41,916 nt of DNA, from NCBI GenBank assembly GCA_021297815.1, contig JAJTGK010000011.1, forward strand, positions 1 through 41,916, read 5' to 3'. The translations under genes and the position numbers were made by a program. Positions 8,773-19,171 of the stretch are shown piece by piece. Within the stretch, counting starts at the first letter, position 1. Each line of letters starts with the position of its first letter. The notes below the pieces were generated by a model. That model saw only the letters and a program-made list of their open reading frames with translations, did not search any database and had not been told where the DNA came from. The DNA is from Planctomycetaceae bacterium. Its GTDB lineage: Bacteria > Planctomycetota > Phycisphaerae > Phycisphaerales > SM1A02.

Positions 8773-9375
8773 TCAGGCGGCCTCGTCGATCGCACGGCGA
8801 AGCCACGCCTGTGCGAAGTTCCACCGTTTGCTGACGGTCCGCGGCGAAATCTCGAGCGCCGCCGCCGTCTGCTCGATCGAAAGGCCCGTGAGGAAGCGCA
8901 GGCGCGCCACCTGCGCGGTCTCGGGCGACAGCGCCTCGAGGCGGTCGAGCGCCTCGAGCGCCTCGGAGGCGCTGGCGCTCAGCGCCCGCTCGGCATCGGC
9001 GAGTTCGCCCGCCGCGATCTCGAGGTCGATGCGCGGCCGCCCTCCGCCCCTGCGCGCGGCGCGCTCATGCCGCGAGAGATCGACGAGGTACTGCGACATG
9101 GCGCGGCCGACCGAGCCCCAGAAGTGGCGGCGGTTGTCCCACGGCGCGCGCGCGATCTCGGGCCCGAACATCTTGAGGAAGAGCTCATGCACCACGAGCG
9201 TGGGCTGCAGCGCCGCACGCTGCGCATCGACTGCGCAGGCGCGCGCCGCCATCGCATGGACATCGTCGTAGATCGTGCGCCACGCCCGCGACGCGGCGTC
9301 GCGATCGCCGTCGACGGCGGCGTTCACAAGCCTCGTGAGTTCCTCGGTCGGCGGTCCAAGCGACATGGGCCGCAT
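8773..9375 (-). CDS. ECF-family RNA polymerase sigma factor (planctomycete/kinase-linked type)
   Basis: About 200 aa. Region 2 includes LQPTLVVHELFLKMF and the HFWGSVGRAMSQYLVDLSRH segment typical of the planctomycete Sig-70_X6-like group. Region 4 includes LSPETAQVARLRFL and the helix-turn-helix LSIEQTAAALEISPRTVSKRW. It lies 3 bp upstream of the kinase gene, an arrangement known for kinase-associated ECF groups; no anti-sigma gene is adjacent. The start is uncertain: the track uses TTG 9402, while ATGs at 9375 and 9366 follow a GAAGGAAG stretch, and conserved sequence begins after 9366. A minus-strand CATAGT (9412-9417) could be the -10 box. The preceding small membrane gene has its own promoter-like box. 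Confidence 0.88.
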   Translation of the reverse strand: MRPMSLGPPTEELTRLVNAAVDGDRDAASRAWRTIYDDVHAMAARACAVDAQRAALQPTLVVHELFLKMFGPEIARAPWDNRRHFWGSVGRAMSQYLVDLSRHERAARRGGGRPRIDLEIAAGELADAERALSASASEALEALDRLEALSPETAQVARLRFLTGLSIEQTAAALEISPRTVSKRWNFAQAWLRRAIDEAA

Positions 9376-9421
9376 GATCCCAAGACCTGCGGCTTCCTTC
9401 AACCAAGATCAACTATGCTTG

Positions 9422-9652
9422 TCAGAACGGCGTCTTGAACCCCATCGCCCGAACCGCGCACCAGCCGACGACCGCCTCGAAGATCACAAAGATGCCCGAA
9501 ATCCAAATCGCGGCCGCTGGGTAGATGGCCCAGCTCGGCACGACCTCGAAGAACCAGAGCACGCCGAGCAGGATGCCGATCGTCTCGAGAAACGCGCCGA
9601 TGAAGAGACGGATCGTCTTGCCGCGCTGGTCGATGTTGCAGGTGAACGCCAT
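9422..9652 (-). CDS. Small inner-membrane protein, DUF2892/YgaP-membrane-domain-like
   Basis: A 76-aa protein with two hydrophobic segments (about residues 17-35 and 40-60). It has an N-terminal CNIDQRGKTIRLFIG motif and ends GWCAVRAMGF. The spacing of Cys-Asn near the start and Gly-Trp-Cys near the end matches the DUF2892 two-helix membrane family, often found alone or fused to rhodanese domains. Molecular function is not established. The start at 9652 is supported by a TACGCT box exactly 6 nt upstream, which suggests a leaderless message. The track's longer version starts upstream of this box and is unlikely. Confidence 0.7.
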   Translation of the reverse strand: MAFTCNIDQRGKTIRLFIGAFLETIGILLGVLWFFEVVPSWAIYPAAAIWISGIFVIFEAVVGWCAVRAMGFKTPF

Positions 9653-9658
9653 GCGGAG

Positions 9659-9664
9659 AGCGTA
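9659..9664 (-). promoter_or_regulatory. Putative leaderless -10 box TACGCT
   Basis: Minus-strand TACGCT is followed by CTCCGC and then ATG of the DUF2892-like gene, a 6-nt gap. There is no Shine-Dalgarno sequence. Confidence 0.5.
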
Positions 9665-9698
9665 GCAGGGCGATGGCGCCAAGCGCCGCGCGCGCCGC

Positions 9699-11108
<1,410 letters not shown>

Positions 11109-11446
11109 GGGTCTTCGTGGGGTTGCAGGGCGGTCGGCCCTAGGGGTGCGAACGGGGCGGCGCGGCAGCCGTGCTGCTTGCGCCGAGCGGAAACGGTATC
11201 GGATCGCGGTTGCTGGCTTGGGGAGAAGGTGTGCCAACTTGGCAGACGATCACGCGTGCGGCGGCGGAATCCCGCAGTCGGCGGCGGCATGTGCGTGCGG
11301 GTTCCGCTCGAGCTTTGCTGCCGTAACCATTTGTGTGAAATGGCTTTGCGTGTCTATCTCGCATCTAGGTCCGTGTAGCCCACCCGCCCCGGGCCCGAAC
11401 CCCGCTGGCACACCCGTTGCATCCGCGCCCGCCCTCGAGACGCCCG
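11109..11446. other. Divergent intergenic region, asnS / receiver-like gene
   Basis: This 338-bp stretch has no supported gene. Around 11325-11370 it is locally less GC-rich (TTGTGTGAAATGG...TCTATC...CATCTAGG). A weak plus-strand promoter of the form TTGTGT-16-TCTATC can be drawn there, but I do not rely on it. One CTAG occurs here and another near 11139; CTAG is otherwise very rare in the window. Confidence 0.4.
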
Positions 11447-11968
11447 ATGCGACTTCGCCTGCACAGCCCCGACCCAAGCGACCCTGCCGCCGCCCCGCGG
11501 TCGGGCCGCTCGCCGTCGCGTCGGCTGAACCTGCTGCTGACCTACGGCGGGTGGCGCGAGCATGCCTTCGCCGACCAGCTGCCGCCCATCCTTGATCGGA
11601 TCGGCATCGACTGCTGGCGCGCCGAGAGCGGCGACGAGGCGTCGGATGTGATCCGACGCGCCCAGGTCCACATCGCGGTCATCGATCTTTCGATTCCGAT
11701 GCACGGCCACGCCCCGAACGCGGGCACGCGCTCGGCCCCCGCGGGTCCGCGCGTCCTCCAGCTCCTGAAGCGCCTCGACCAGCCGCCGCCGACGATCGTC
11801 GTGCGCCCGCGCCAGGCCGACCCGTCGGAGAGCGCGCGCACGCTCGCCGAGGCGCTCCGCGAGGGCGCCTTCACGGTGCTCGACGACCCTGTGCCAATCG
11901 AATCCATGCTGCAGGCCCTCGAGCGGGTCGTGCGGCGCCACTACCGCGACCACTGGCCCGCCGCCTGA
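11447..11968 (+). CDS. Degenerate receiver-domain (response-regulator-like) protein
   Basis: A 173-aa protein. After a Pro/Ser/Arg-rich N-terminus of about 26 residues, the sequence follows the alternating strand/helix order of a receiver domain: LNLLLTYGGW, then IDCWRAESGDEASDVI, then HIAVIDLSIPMHG with Asp80 at the phospho-acceptor position, then TIVVRPRQ and AFTVLDDPVPIESMLQAL. The N-terminal acidic pair that binds Mg is missing (LLTYGGW instead of a VVDD-like motif), and the conserved Lys-Pro near the end is replaced by Asp-Asp-Pro. Phosphorylation is therefore doubtful. There is no output domain. It lies about 105 bp upstream of groES on the same strand. Start at ATG 11447 or the earlier in-frame 11417. 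Confidence 0.6.
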   Translation: MRLRLHSPDPSDPAAAPRSGRSPSRRLNLLLTYGGWREHAFADQLPPILDRIGIDCWRAESGDEASDVIRRAQVHIAVIDLSIPMHGHAPNAGTRSAPAGPRVLQLLKRLDQPPPTIVVRPRQADPSESARTLAEALREGAFTVLDDPVPIESMLQALERVVRRHYRDHWPAA

Positions 11969-12073
11969 GCGAGCCACGCGCCCCCAAGCCAACAGCCGCG
12001 CCGAAGTCGGAGTCGGATGCGGTGTCAGAGTGAGAGAGACCAAGATTCCATCAGTCCAGCGAAGGAGAAACAC

Positions 12074-12348
12074 ATGAAGTTCCGTCCACTCGGCGACAAG
12101 ATCCTCGTGAAGCGCGACGAAGCCGCCACCAAGACCGAAAGCGGCATCTTCCTTCCCGAGTCGAGCAAGGAGAAGCCATCGCCCTCGGCAATGGTCACCT
12201 CAGCAAGGACAACGGAAAGCTCACGCCGTTCACCGTCAAGAAGGGCGACAGCGTGATCTTCAGCTCGTACGCGGGCACCGAGATCAAGATCGACGGCGAG
12301 GCCTACCTCATCATGACCGAGGAGGACATCCTCGGCGTCATCGACTGA
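12074..12348 (+). pseudogene. groES: groES, co-chaperonin gene with internal frameshifting deletion
   Basis: The start is clear: GAAGGAGAAACACATG and MKFRPLGDKILVKRDEAATKTESGIFLPESSKEKP, including the GroEL-binding mobile loop. After the Pro at about residue 35 the frame is lost and translation would stop at 12256. Shifting frame at 12178 restores IALGNGHLSKDNGKLTPF...EDILGVID with a stop at 12346-12348, a normal GroES C-terminus. The two parts together give 275 nt. A 96-aa GroES plus stop needs 291, so 16 nt are missing, corresponding to the usual five-residue xxGxV strand after the mobile loop. It is either a real pseudogene or an assembly error. The downstream chaperonin gene is intact. 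No CIRCE operator was found upstream. Confidence 0.88.
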
Positions 12349-12360
12349 CGCGAGGCACGC

Positions 12361-12388
12361 ATGAGCATGACACCATGAGCATGACACC
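12361..12388 (+). repeat. 14-bp tandem duplication creating a 5-codon minicistron
   Basis: ATGAGCATGACACC occurs twice head to tail (12361-12374 and 12375-12388). The second copy starts the 69-aa ORF. The first copy reads Met-Ser-Met-Thr-Pro-stop, its TGA overlapping the second copy's ATG as ATGA. A GAGG sequence sits 5 nt before the first copy. Confidence 0.9.
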
Positions 12389-12584
12389 CAGCGTCCTCCG
12401 GCTCGCGTTCCGCGAGCTCAACGGCCAGCGCGACCTCCGCATCGAGTTCGACCACGCGTCGAGCTGCATCGTGAAGAGGGCCATGCTGATTCCCGAGGAG
12501 TCCGACGGGCTCGTCAAGGTCACCGACGGGTCGCATGTCTACATCGTCGACTCCGAACGCGTGGCCTGGGTGGAGATCGGATAG
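12375..12584 (+). CDS. Unknown small protein encoded between groES and groEL
   Basis: A 69-aa protein (67 if started at the second Met) with no family I recognise. It reads as a compact, mainly beta-strand sequence: [55 protein letters not shown]. One Cys is present, with no signal peptide and no membrane segment. It starts 26 bp after the groES stop and ends 42 bp before groEL on the same strand, so it should be on the chaperonin transcript. The codon pattern matches the neighbours. The in-frame start lies in the second copy of a 14-bp tandem duplication, and the better-placed GAGG belongs to the first copy, so initiation may depend on ATGA re-initiation. Confidence 0.65.
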   Translation: MSMTPSVLRLAFRELNGQRDLRIEFDHASSCIVKRAMLIPEESDGLVKVTDGSHVYIVDSERVAWVEIG

Positions 12585-12626
12585 CACATCAATCGCGCCA
12601 ACGCGCCACACAGAAAGAAGCACACC

Positions 12627-14258
<1,632 letters not shown>

Positions 14259-14297
14259 TCCGAGGCAGAGCCCGGACCAGATCGCATGTTGAACGAA

Positions 14298-14331
14298 CGA
14301 GGCCCGCCGAAAGGCGGGCCTCGTCGCTTTT
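14298..14331 (+). terminator. Rho-independent terminator after groEL
   Basis: Perfect 11-bp stem CGAGGCCCGCC / GGCGGGCCTCG with a GAAA loop, followed by TCGCTTTT. It lies between groEL and the convergent muiA-like gene. Confidence 0.9.
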
Positions 14332-14349
14332 GCAGGTCGCGTCGCGCGC

Positions 14350-16110
14350 TCAGTCGACATCGCCGATCACGGCGATGTCCTCGGGCCAGCTGGTGCGCGT
14401 CCTCCACGAGATCGTGGCGGGCTTCGCGTCCTTGCCGTCGGCGCGCGCGGGCAGCGACAGCACCCACTTCAGCAGACCCTGCGGCTTCGCATCGCGCACA
14501 TACTTCTCGTCTGTCGCGGTCGCAGGCGACATCTCGCGGGTCTCGACCTTGATCTTCTCGTCGCGCGACACGGGGATACGGTCCCACACCTCGATGTCGG
14601 TCGCGCGCGCAAGCGTGTTCGTGACCGAGATGCGGTAGTCGCGCTCGGTGCCCTTCGACTTCGAGAAGACGCCCGACTCCGAACCGCGCTTGGCGACGAG
14701 CTCGCGCTTCACGGTCACGCGCGGCTCCTTGCCGAACCAGAGCTCGAGCTCGCCGCCGACGGGCGTTTCGGCAAGCGCGGCCTGACCGATAGAGTCGGAG
14801 CCGAGGTACATGCGTGCGGCGCCCGGCAGGAGGAGGAACGGCGTCTCGTTGCGGAAGCGCGCGCGCAGGTAGACATCGGGGTCGACGAGCGGCCGCGCCA
14901 CGAGCGTGAATTGCGGCGTGGCGTCGATCGACGCCACGCGCGTACGGCGCTCGGCGTTCGCGTCGCTCGCCGCGGTGAAGGTGCGCGGAATGCGGTACTC
15001 GACCGCGGGCCCCGTGCCGCCGACATCGGCGTTCGCCGCCATGCCCGCAAGCCGCTTGCCGCGCGCGCCACCCTCGCCGCCGCCCGGGCTGCCGGGGCGG
15101 TTCTCAGGCGCGGCGTCTGCCATCTCCGCCGCCATCATGGGCGCGGGCGCGCCTGGCGCCATGCGCGACGCCACGACGGGCGGCTGGTAGACCTCGAGGT
15201 ACGCGGGGCCGATCTCGCGCGGGTTCGCGGCGCGCGTCGGCTGCGAGGTCGAGAGGAGGAGCGCCACATCGTTCCAGTCCTCGCCCGTCGCCTGCATCAC
15301 GGTCGCGTCGAACTCGAGCGCAAGCGTGCCCTTGTCGGGGTCGCCGCGCACGGTGTAGGTCGGCGCCCAGCTCGCGTTCGACACGAGGTAGGTCACGCCG
15401 ACGGGAATGTCGCCGCCCTCGGGCGCCACCACGGTGACGAGCGCGAAACGCTCGATCGGCGGCGCGCCGCCCGCGGCGGCAAGCGCGTTCTGCGCCGCGG
15501 CGAGTTCGCCGGCGGCGTCCTTGGCCTCCTTCTTGAGCCCGAGCACCGCCGCGGTCAGCCGCTCGCGTTCCGACTCGATGAAGGACAGCTGCGTGCGCAG
15601 CTTCTCGGGGTCGAGCGAGCCTCCCATCGACTTCGACGCGTCGTCGGACACCTTCGCGGCGATCGAGTCGATCGTCTTCTGGGCCGCCGCGTTGTTGGCC
15701 ATGCGGCGCTCCACCTCGGCCACGCGGGCCTGCGCCGCCTCGACGCGCGCCAGCGCCTCGCGCACGCGCGGGCTGTCGCTCGTGGGCGACGGCTTGACCA
15801 CGGTCTCGGTCTTCACCTCGAGCAGCCGTCCACCCGTCCCGACCTTCGCCTGCACGCTGTCGAGGTCGGCGGCCTCGGGAAGCGGTCCCACGCGGAGTTC
15901 GAACACACCAAAGCCGAGCGTGGTCTTGCCTTCGCGGGTCACCGCGGCGCGACCGCGGTAGAGCGTGACCGATGTGATTGGAAGTTCCGCCCGTATGGCG
16001 ACGGGGCGGTCGGTGTCGTCCTGCGCGGCGAACGCCGTGGCGGCGGGCAGCAGGAACGGCGGCGAAAGAAGCGCGATGGCGGCCGAGAGAGCGAGTGTTG
16101 CGGTGCGCAT
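14350..16110 (-). CDS. MuiA-family protein (DUF4140/DUF4139)
   Basis: A 586-aa exported protein with a signal peptide (MRTATLALSAAIALLS...AFAAQ). An N-terminal strand region carries ITSVTLYRGRAAVTREG, the hallmark of DUF4140. A long Ala/Glu-rich coiled-coil follows at about residues 115-210. The C-terminal DUF4139 domain runs from about 220, with VTYLVSNASWAPTYTVRGDP and EFDATVMQATGEDWNDVALLLSTSQPTR. This architecture matches the mucoidy inhibitor MuiA family, whose biochemical role is not settled. A Pro/Gly/Met-rich insertion at about residues 310-360 interrupts the C-terminal domain. A TACGCT box sits exactly 6 nt before the ATG, implying a leaderless message although another gene ends just upstream. 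Confidence 0.88.
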   Translation of the reverse strand: MRTATLALSAAIALLSPPFLLPAATAFAAQDDTDRPVAIRAELPITSVTLYRGRAAVTREGKTTLGFGVFELRVGPLPEAADLDSVQAKVGTGGRLLEVKTETVVKPSPTSDSPRVREALARVEAAQARVAEVERRMANNAAAQKTIDSIAAKVSDDASKSMGGSLDPEKLRTQLSFIESERERLTAAVLGLKKEAKDAAGELAAAQNALAAAGGAPPIERFALVTVVAPEGGDIPVGVTYLVSNASWAPTYTVRGDPDKGTLALEFDATVMQATGEDWNDVALLLSTSQPTRAANPREIGPAYLEVYQPPVVASRMAPGAPAPMMAAEMADAAPENRPGSPGGGEGGARGKRLAGMAANADVGGTGPAVEYRIPRTFTAASDANAERRTRVASIDATPQFTLVARPLVDPDVYLRARFRNETPFLLLPGAARMYLGSDSIGQAALAETPVGGELELWFGKEPRVTVKRELVAKRGSESGVFSKSKGTERDYRISVTNTLARATDIEVWDRIPVSRDEKIKVETREMSPATATDEKYVRDAKPQGLLKWVLSLPARADGKDAKPATISWRTRTSWPEDIAVIGDVD

Positions 16111-16116
16111 GGGCGC

Positions 16117-16122
16117 AGCGTA
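16117..16122 (-). promoter_or_regulatory. Putative leaderless -10 box TACGCT (muiA-like gene)
   Basis: Minus-strand TACGCT, then GCGCCC, then ATG at 16110. The gap is 6 nt and no Shine-Dalgarno sequence is present. Confidence 0.5.
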
Positions 16123-16128
16123 CCGCTC

Positions 16129-16479
16129 TCAATGCGTCAGGATCAGTGCGAGGATTCCCCCGATCGCCGCGATCGTGCCGCCGATGATGGCGCCGATGCG
16201 CCACTGCCGCTGCCGCGCCTTCGCACGGTCGAGCCAGATGCGTCCGTCGGCTTCCTCGACGACGACGCCTTGGCGGATCAGCGGTTGCAGCGGGGCCGCC
16301 GCGAGCCCGAGCGTCGACGGCTTGCGCGCCGTGTCGGGCGAATCGGCGCCCGCCTTGTCGAGCGTGCGCACGGGGCCTGGCTTCTGCAGGGCGATCGCGA
16401 GCATCATCGCGGGTCCGACGATCGCGCCGAGCATGCCGAACGCGCCGCCGAGCCCTCCTGGGGTCGGAGGAACGGGCAT
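16129..16479 (-). CDS. Small two-helix membrane protein of unknown function
   Basis: A 116-aa protein with hydrophobic segments near both ends (about 10-32, Gly/Ala/Met-rich; about 94-114, IGAIIGGTIAAIGGILALIL) and a soluble middle with a short winged-helix-like stretch (LQPLIRQGVVVEEADGRIWLDRAKAR). No family recognised. It ends 18 bp before the muiA-like start on the same strand, but each gene has its own TACGCT box 6 nt before its ATG, so they may be independent transcripts. Support for it being real comes from that box, the hydrophobic profile and the codon usage. Confidence 0.6.
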   Translation of the reverse strand: MPVPPTPGGLGGAFGMLGAIVGPAMMLAIALQKPGPVRTLDKAGADSPDTARKPSTLGLAAAPLQPLIRQGVVVEEADGRIWLDRAKARQRQWRIGAIIGGTIAAIGGILALILTH

Positions 16480-16485
16480 GGACGA

Positions 16486-16491
16486 AGCGTA
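16486..16491 (-). promoter_or_regulatory. Putative leaderless -10 box TACGCT (116-aa membrane protein)
   Basis: Minus-strand TACGCT, then TCGTCC, then ATG at 16479, a 6-nt gap. Confidence 0.5.
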
Positions 16492-16569
16492 TCGCGGAAC
16501 GAACGCGGCGGCCCGCGTCAGGTCGGCAGACGGGGTTCGCGAAGGGTCAGGAACGGCCGTGAGCGGCGC

Positions 16570-17670
16570 TCAACCCTCGGCTCCCAGCATGTCGCGGCCC
16601 TCGATGCCTTCGCTCGTCAGGATGTGGAAGCTCGTGTTGACCAGGAAGTCGTACGACTGGTTCCCGTAGTAGCCCGCGGTCCAGAACGGCGTGTTGCGCG
16701 CCCAGAGCTTGCCCGCGCGCTGCTCGGCCTGCTGGGCGCGCTGGCAACCCACGAGCTCGACATGGCCGTCGTAGAACAGGCACGCGGGCGCCGAGTTGTA
16801 GCCATGGTTGAAGAACCAGGGGGTCTTGCCGCCCACGAAGTTCGGGTTGATCGGCGAATCGGGCGTGTTCTGCAGCCAGTTGTGCTCGATCATCCGCGTC
16901 TTGAGCGATGGATGCCTGCACCGCGATGCAGAGGGGCTGCGATAGGCCGCGGGCAGTTGCGTGGGGTAGGTGAAGGAGTTGCCATCGAGCGCAGGGCCGT
17001 TGCGGCCGAACACCTTCGGATCCCACATCGCGGCGGGCGAGAAGCAGTACGAACTGTCCTCGTACGCAAGCCCATCGAAGGTGAACTGCGCGGGGCTCGT
17101 GAAGTAGTGGCTGATCTCGCCGAGCACGACCCCGTCCTTCGGCGCATAGAGCACGGGATCGTAGAAGCGGCCGTTCAGGTAGTTGCTGAAGCTCATCACG
17201 CCGGGCATGCGGAACGAGCCGAAGGCGTTCGCGCCACCTGGGTTTGCTTCCGAGCCGAACTGCATCGGCACATAGGTGATCCAGTTGTAGCAGGCCTCGG
17301 GCCAGCCGAACTGCGAGCATCTGCCCGTCGACCCGAGGAAGTAGCCCCACACTCCGAAGGTGTCCCACCCGATGAACTGCTGCGGCGGGCACGCCACCTG
17401 GTTGAGGTAGATGCCGCAGTGCCCGTAGGCCAGGCCCGCGTCGTCGGGGCACGAAGTCCACTGCCGGCCGTTCCAGTCGGCTGCGTAGTGCTCGTTCGCC
17501 GCACCGAGGTTGCGCAGGTTGGAGGTCGACTGCGAGATCAGCGCGCGGTCGCGAGCGCGCGAGATCGCGGGAACGAGCAGCGCGAGCAGCAGGGCGGTGA
17601 TCGCAACGACCACGAGCAGCTCGACGATGGTGAAGCCGGCTTGGAGCTGGCGCGGACGGTCGCAGCGCAT
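16570..17670 (-). CDS. Pseudopilin-like secreted protein, paralog 1 of 3
   Basis: A 366-aa protein with a type IV prepilin-like leader: a basic N-terminus, then GFTIVELLVVVAITALLLALLVPAI. The cleavage Gly and +5 Glu are present, so processing by a prepilin peptidase is expected. A helical SQSTSNLRNLGAANEHYAADWN stretch follows, as in the major-pilin/DUF1559-like proteins abundant in planctomycetes. The C-terminal half contains ACLFYDGHVELV, the DGH motif of this group, and ends ILTSEGIEGRDMLGAEG. The Trp/Cys-rich middle (CPDDAG, CPPQQF) is shared with both paralogs. It is the most diverged of the three. An ideal AAGGAGGT lies just before the ATG. Role unknown; surface fibre or secretion component are both possible. 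Confidence 0.88.
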   Translation of the reverse strand: MRCDRPRQLQAGFTIVELLVVVAITALLLALLVPAISRARDRALISQSTSNLRNLGAANEHYAADWNGRQWTSCPDDAGLAYGHCGIYLNQVACPPQQFIGWDTFGVWGYFLGSTGRCSQFGWPEACYNWITYVPMQFGSEANPGGANAFGSFRMPGVMSFSNYLNGRFYDPVLYAPKDGVVLGEISHYFTSPAQFTFDGLAYEDSSYCFSPAAMWDPKVFGRNGPALDGNSFTYPTQLPAAYRSPSASRCRHPSLKTRMIEHNWLQNTPDSPINPNFVGGKTPWFFNHGYNSAPACLFYDGHVELVGCQRAQQAEQRAGKLWARNTPFWTAGYYGNQSYDFLVNTSFHILTSEGIEGRDMLGAEG

Positions 17671-17780
17671 GCGTGACCTCCTTCGTGTCGCGGGCGTTCA
17701 TCGGACCCACACTGGATCTGAACGCCACGACAACACTTCAAGTCGGTCAACGCGTCGCCACCCTGCACATTTACAGTGTT

Positions 17781-17810
17781 AAGAAAATCGGCCCGCGCAT
17801 GGCGGGCCGA
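17781..17810 (-). terminator. Rho-independent terminator after pseudopilin paralog 2
   Basis: On the minus strand TCGGCCCGC / GCGGGCCGA forms a perfect 9-bp stem with a 5-nt loop, followed by TTTTCTT. Confidence 0.88.
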
Positions 17811-17873
17811 GCTCGATGCCTTGGATGTTCGTCGACGGCGCTGCGAGTCAGGCGTTCACCCGATGGTTCGCGA

Positions 17874-18986
17874 TCAGCCTTCCGCGCCAAGCACATCGCG
17901 GCCTTCGATGCCGTCGGTCGTCAGGATGTGCATGCTCGTGTCGACCAGGAAGTCGTACGACTGGTTGCCGTAGTAGCCGCCCGTTCCGAGCGGGGTGTTG
18001 CGCGACCAGAGCTTGCCTGCGCGCTGCTCGGCCTGCTGGGCGCGCTGGCATCCGACGAGCTCGATGTGGCCGTCGAAGAACAGGCACGCGGGGGCCGAGT
18101 TGTAGCCGTGGTTGAAGAACCACGGGGTGGTTCCGCCCGCGAAGTTCGAGTTGACCGGCGAATCGGGCGCGTTCTGCAGCCAGTTGTGCTCGATCATGCG
18201 CGTCTTGAGCGACGGGTACTTGCAGCGCGACACGGGCGGGCTGCGGAACGCCGCGGGCAGCGTTCCCGGAGCGGTGTAGCCGCTGCCGTTCAGCGTGGCG
18301 CCGTTGCGGCCCATGACCTTCGGATCCCACATCGCCGCGGGCGAGAAGCAGTACGAGCTGTCCTCGTACGCGGTCCCGTCGTAGGTGAACTCCGAGGGGC
18401 TCGTGAAGTACTTCGAGATGTTCGCGAGCGGCACCAGGTCCTTCGGCGCGTAGAAGGTCGGGTCGTAGAACTTGCCGTTCACATAGTCGTGGAACGCCTT
18501 CGTGCTCGGCATGCGGAACGAGCCGAACGCGTTGCCTCCGCCAGGGTTCCCCGCCGTGCCGAACTGGATCGGGATGTAGACGATCCAGTTGTAGCAGGCC
18601 TCGGGCCAGCCGTACTGCGAGCACTTGCCGCTCGAGCCGAGGAAGTAGCCCCAGATGCCCGCGCCGTCCCAGCCGAGGAACTGCTGCGGCGGGCAGGCGA
18701 TCTGCGAGAGGTAGGTGTTGCAGTTGCCGTTCGCAAGGCCCGCGTCGTCGGGGCAGGTCGTGAACTGGCGGTCGTTCCAGTCGCCCGCGTAGGTCTCGTT
18801 CGACGCCGCGAGGTTCTTCAGGTTCGACACCGACTGCGAGATCAGCGCCTTGTCGCGACCCTTCGCCACGGCGGGCAGGAGAAGCGCGATCAGGAGCGCG
18901 ATGATCGACACGACGACGAGAAGCTCGACGATCGTGAAGCCCTTCTGGAAGCACTTGCGATTGGCGGTGAATGGCGCGTTCGTCAT
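17874..18986 (-). CDS. Pseudopilin-like secreted protein, paralog 2 of 3
   Basis: A 370-aa protein with the prepilin leader QKGFTIVELLVVVSIIALLIALLLPAV and the following KGRDKALISQSVSNLKNLAASNETYAGDWN helix. The middle includes CPDDAGLANGNC and ACPPQQFLGWDG. The C-terminal part has ACLFFDGHIELVGCQRAQQAEQRAGKLW and ends ILTTDGIEGRDVLGAEG. It is much closer to paralog 3 than to paralog 1 by direct reading, so the 2/3 split is the more recent duplication. A GAAAGGA ribosome site precedes the ATG, and a terminator follows the stop. It is therefore its own transcription unit. Confidence 0.9.
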   Translation of the reverse strand: MTNAPFTANRKCFQKGFTIVELLVVVSIIALLIALLLPAVAKGRDKALISQSVSNLKNLAASNETYAGDWNDRQFTTCPDDAGLANGNCNTYLSQIACPPQQFLGWDGAGIWGYFLGSSGKCSQYGWPEACYNWIVYIPIQFGTAGNPGGGNAFGSFRMPSTKAFHDYVNGKFYDPTFYAPKDLVPLANISKYFTSPSEFTYDGTAYEDSSYCFSPAAMWDPKVMGRNGATLNGSGYTAPGTLPAAFRSPPVSRCKYPSLKTRMIEHNWLQNAPDSPVNSNFAGGTTPWFFNHGYNSAPACLFFDGHIELVGCQRAQQAEQRAGKLWSRNTPLGTGGYYGNQSYDFLVDTSMHILTTDGIEGRDVLGAEG

Positions 18987-19081
18987 GCTGGGTCCTTTCG
19001 ACAGGTCACACCATCATGGCACGGCGGCCGCACTCGCAGAAGGGGGTCTCCGAAGAAAGCACGGAAGTTCAGCGCGTCGAC

Positions 19082-19119
19082 AAAAAGACAGCCCCCCGCG
19101 GGTTCGCCGCGGGGGGCTG
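19082..19119 (-). terminator. Rho-independent terminator after pseudopilin paralog 3
   Basis: The minus strand reads CAGCCCCCCGCGG / CCGCGGGGGGCTG, a perfect 13-bp stem with a 5-nt loop, followed by TCTTTTT. It is one of the strongest hairpins in the window. Confidence 0.92.
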
Positions 19120-19171
19120 CAGTCAGGCATGTCGAGTGGTCCTCAGGCCAAGGCCCGAGGCCACGCGCGCA

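Noticed and set aside
11969-12073. CIRCE operator upstream of groES
   Set aside because: No TTAGCACTC-N9-GAGTGCTAA-like inverted repeat is present in the 105-bp gap.
12017-12256. 79-aa ORF as an intact short GroES variant
   Set aside because: After residue 35 it reads a Ser/Arg/Thr-rich out-of-frame tail, while the other frame carries the conserved GroES C-terminus. It is a frameshift, not a variant.
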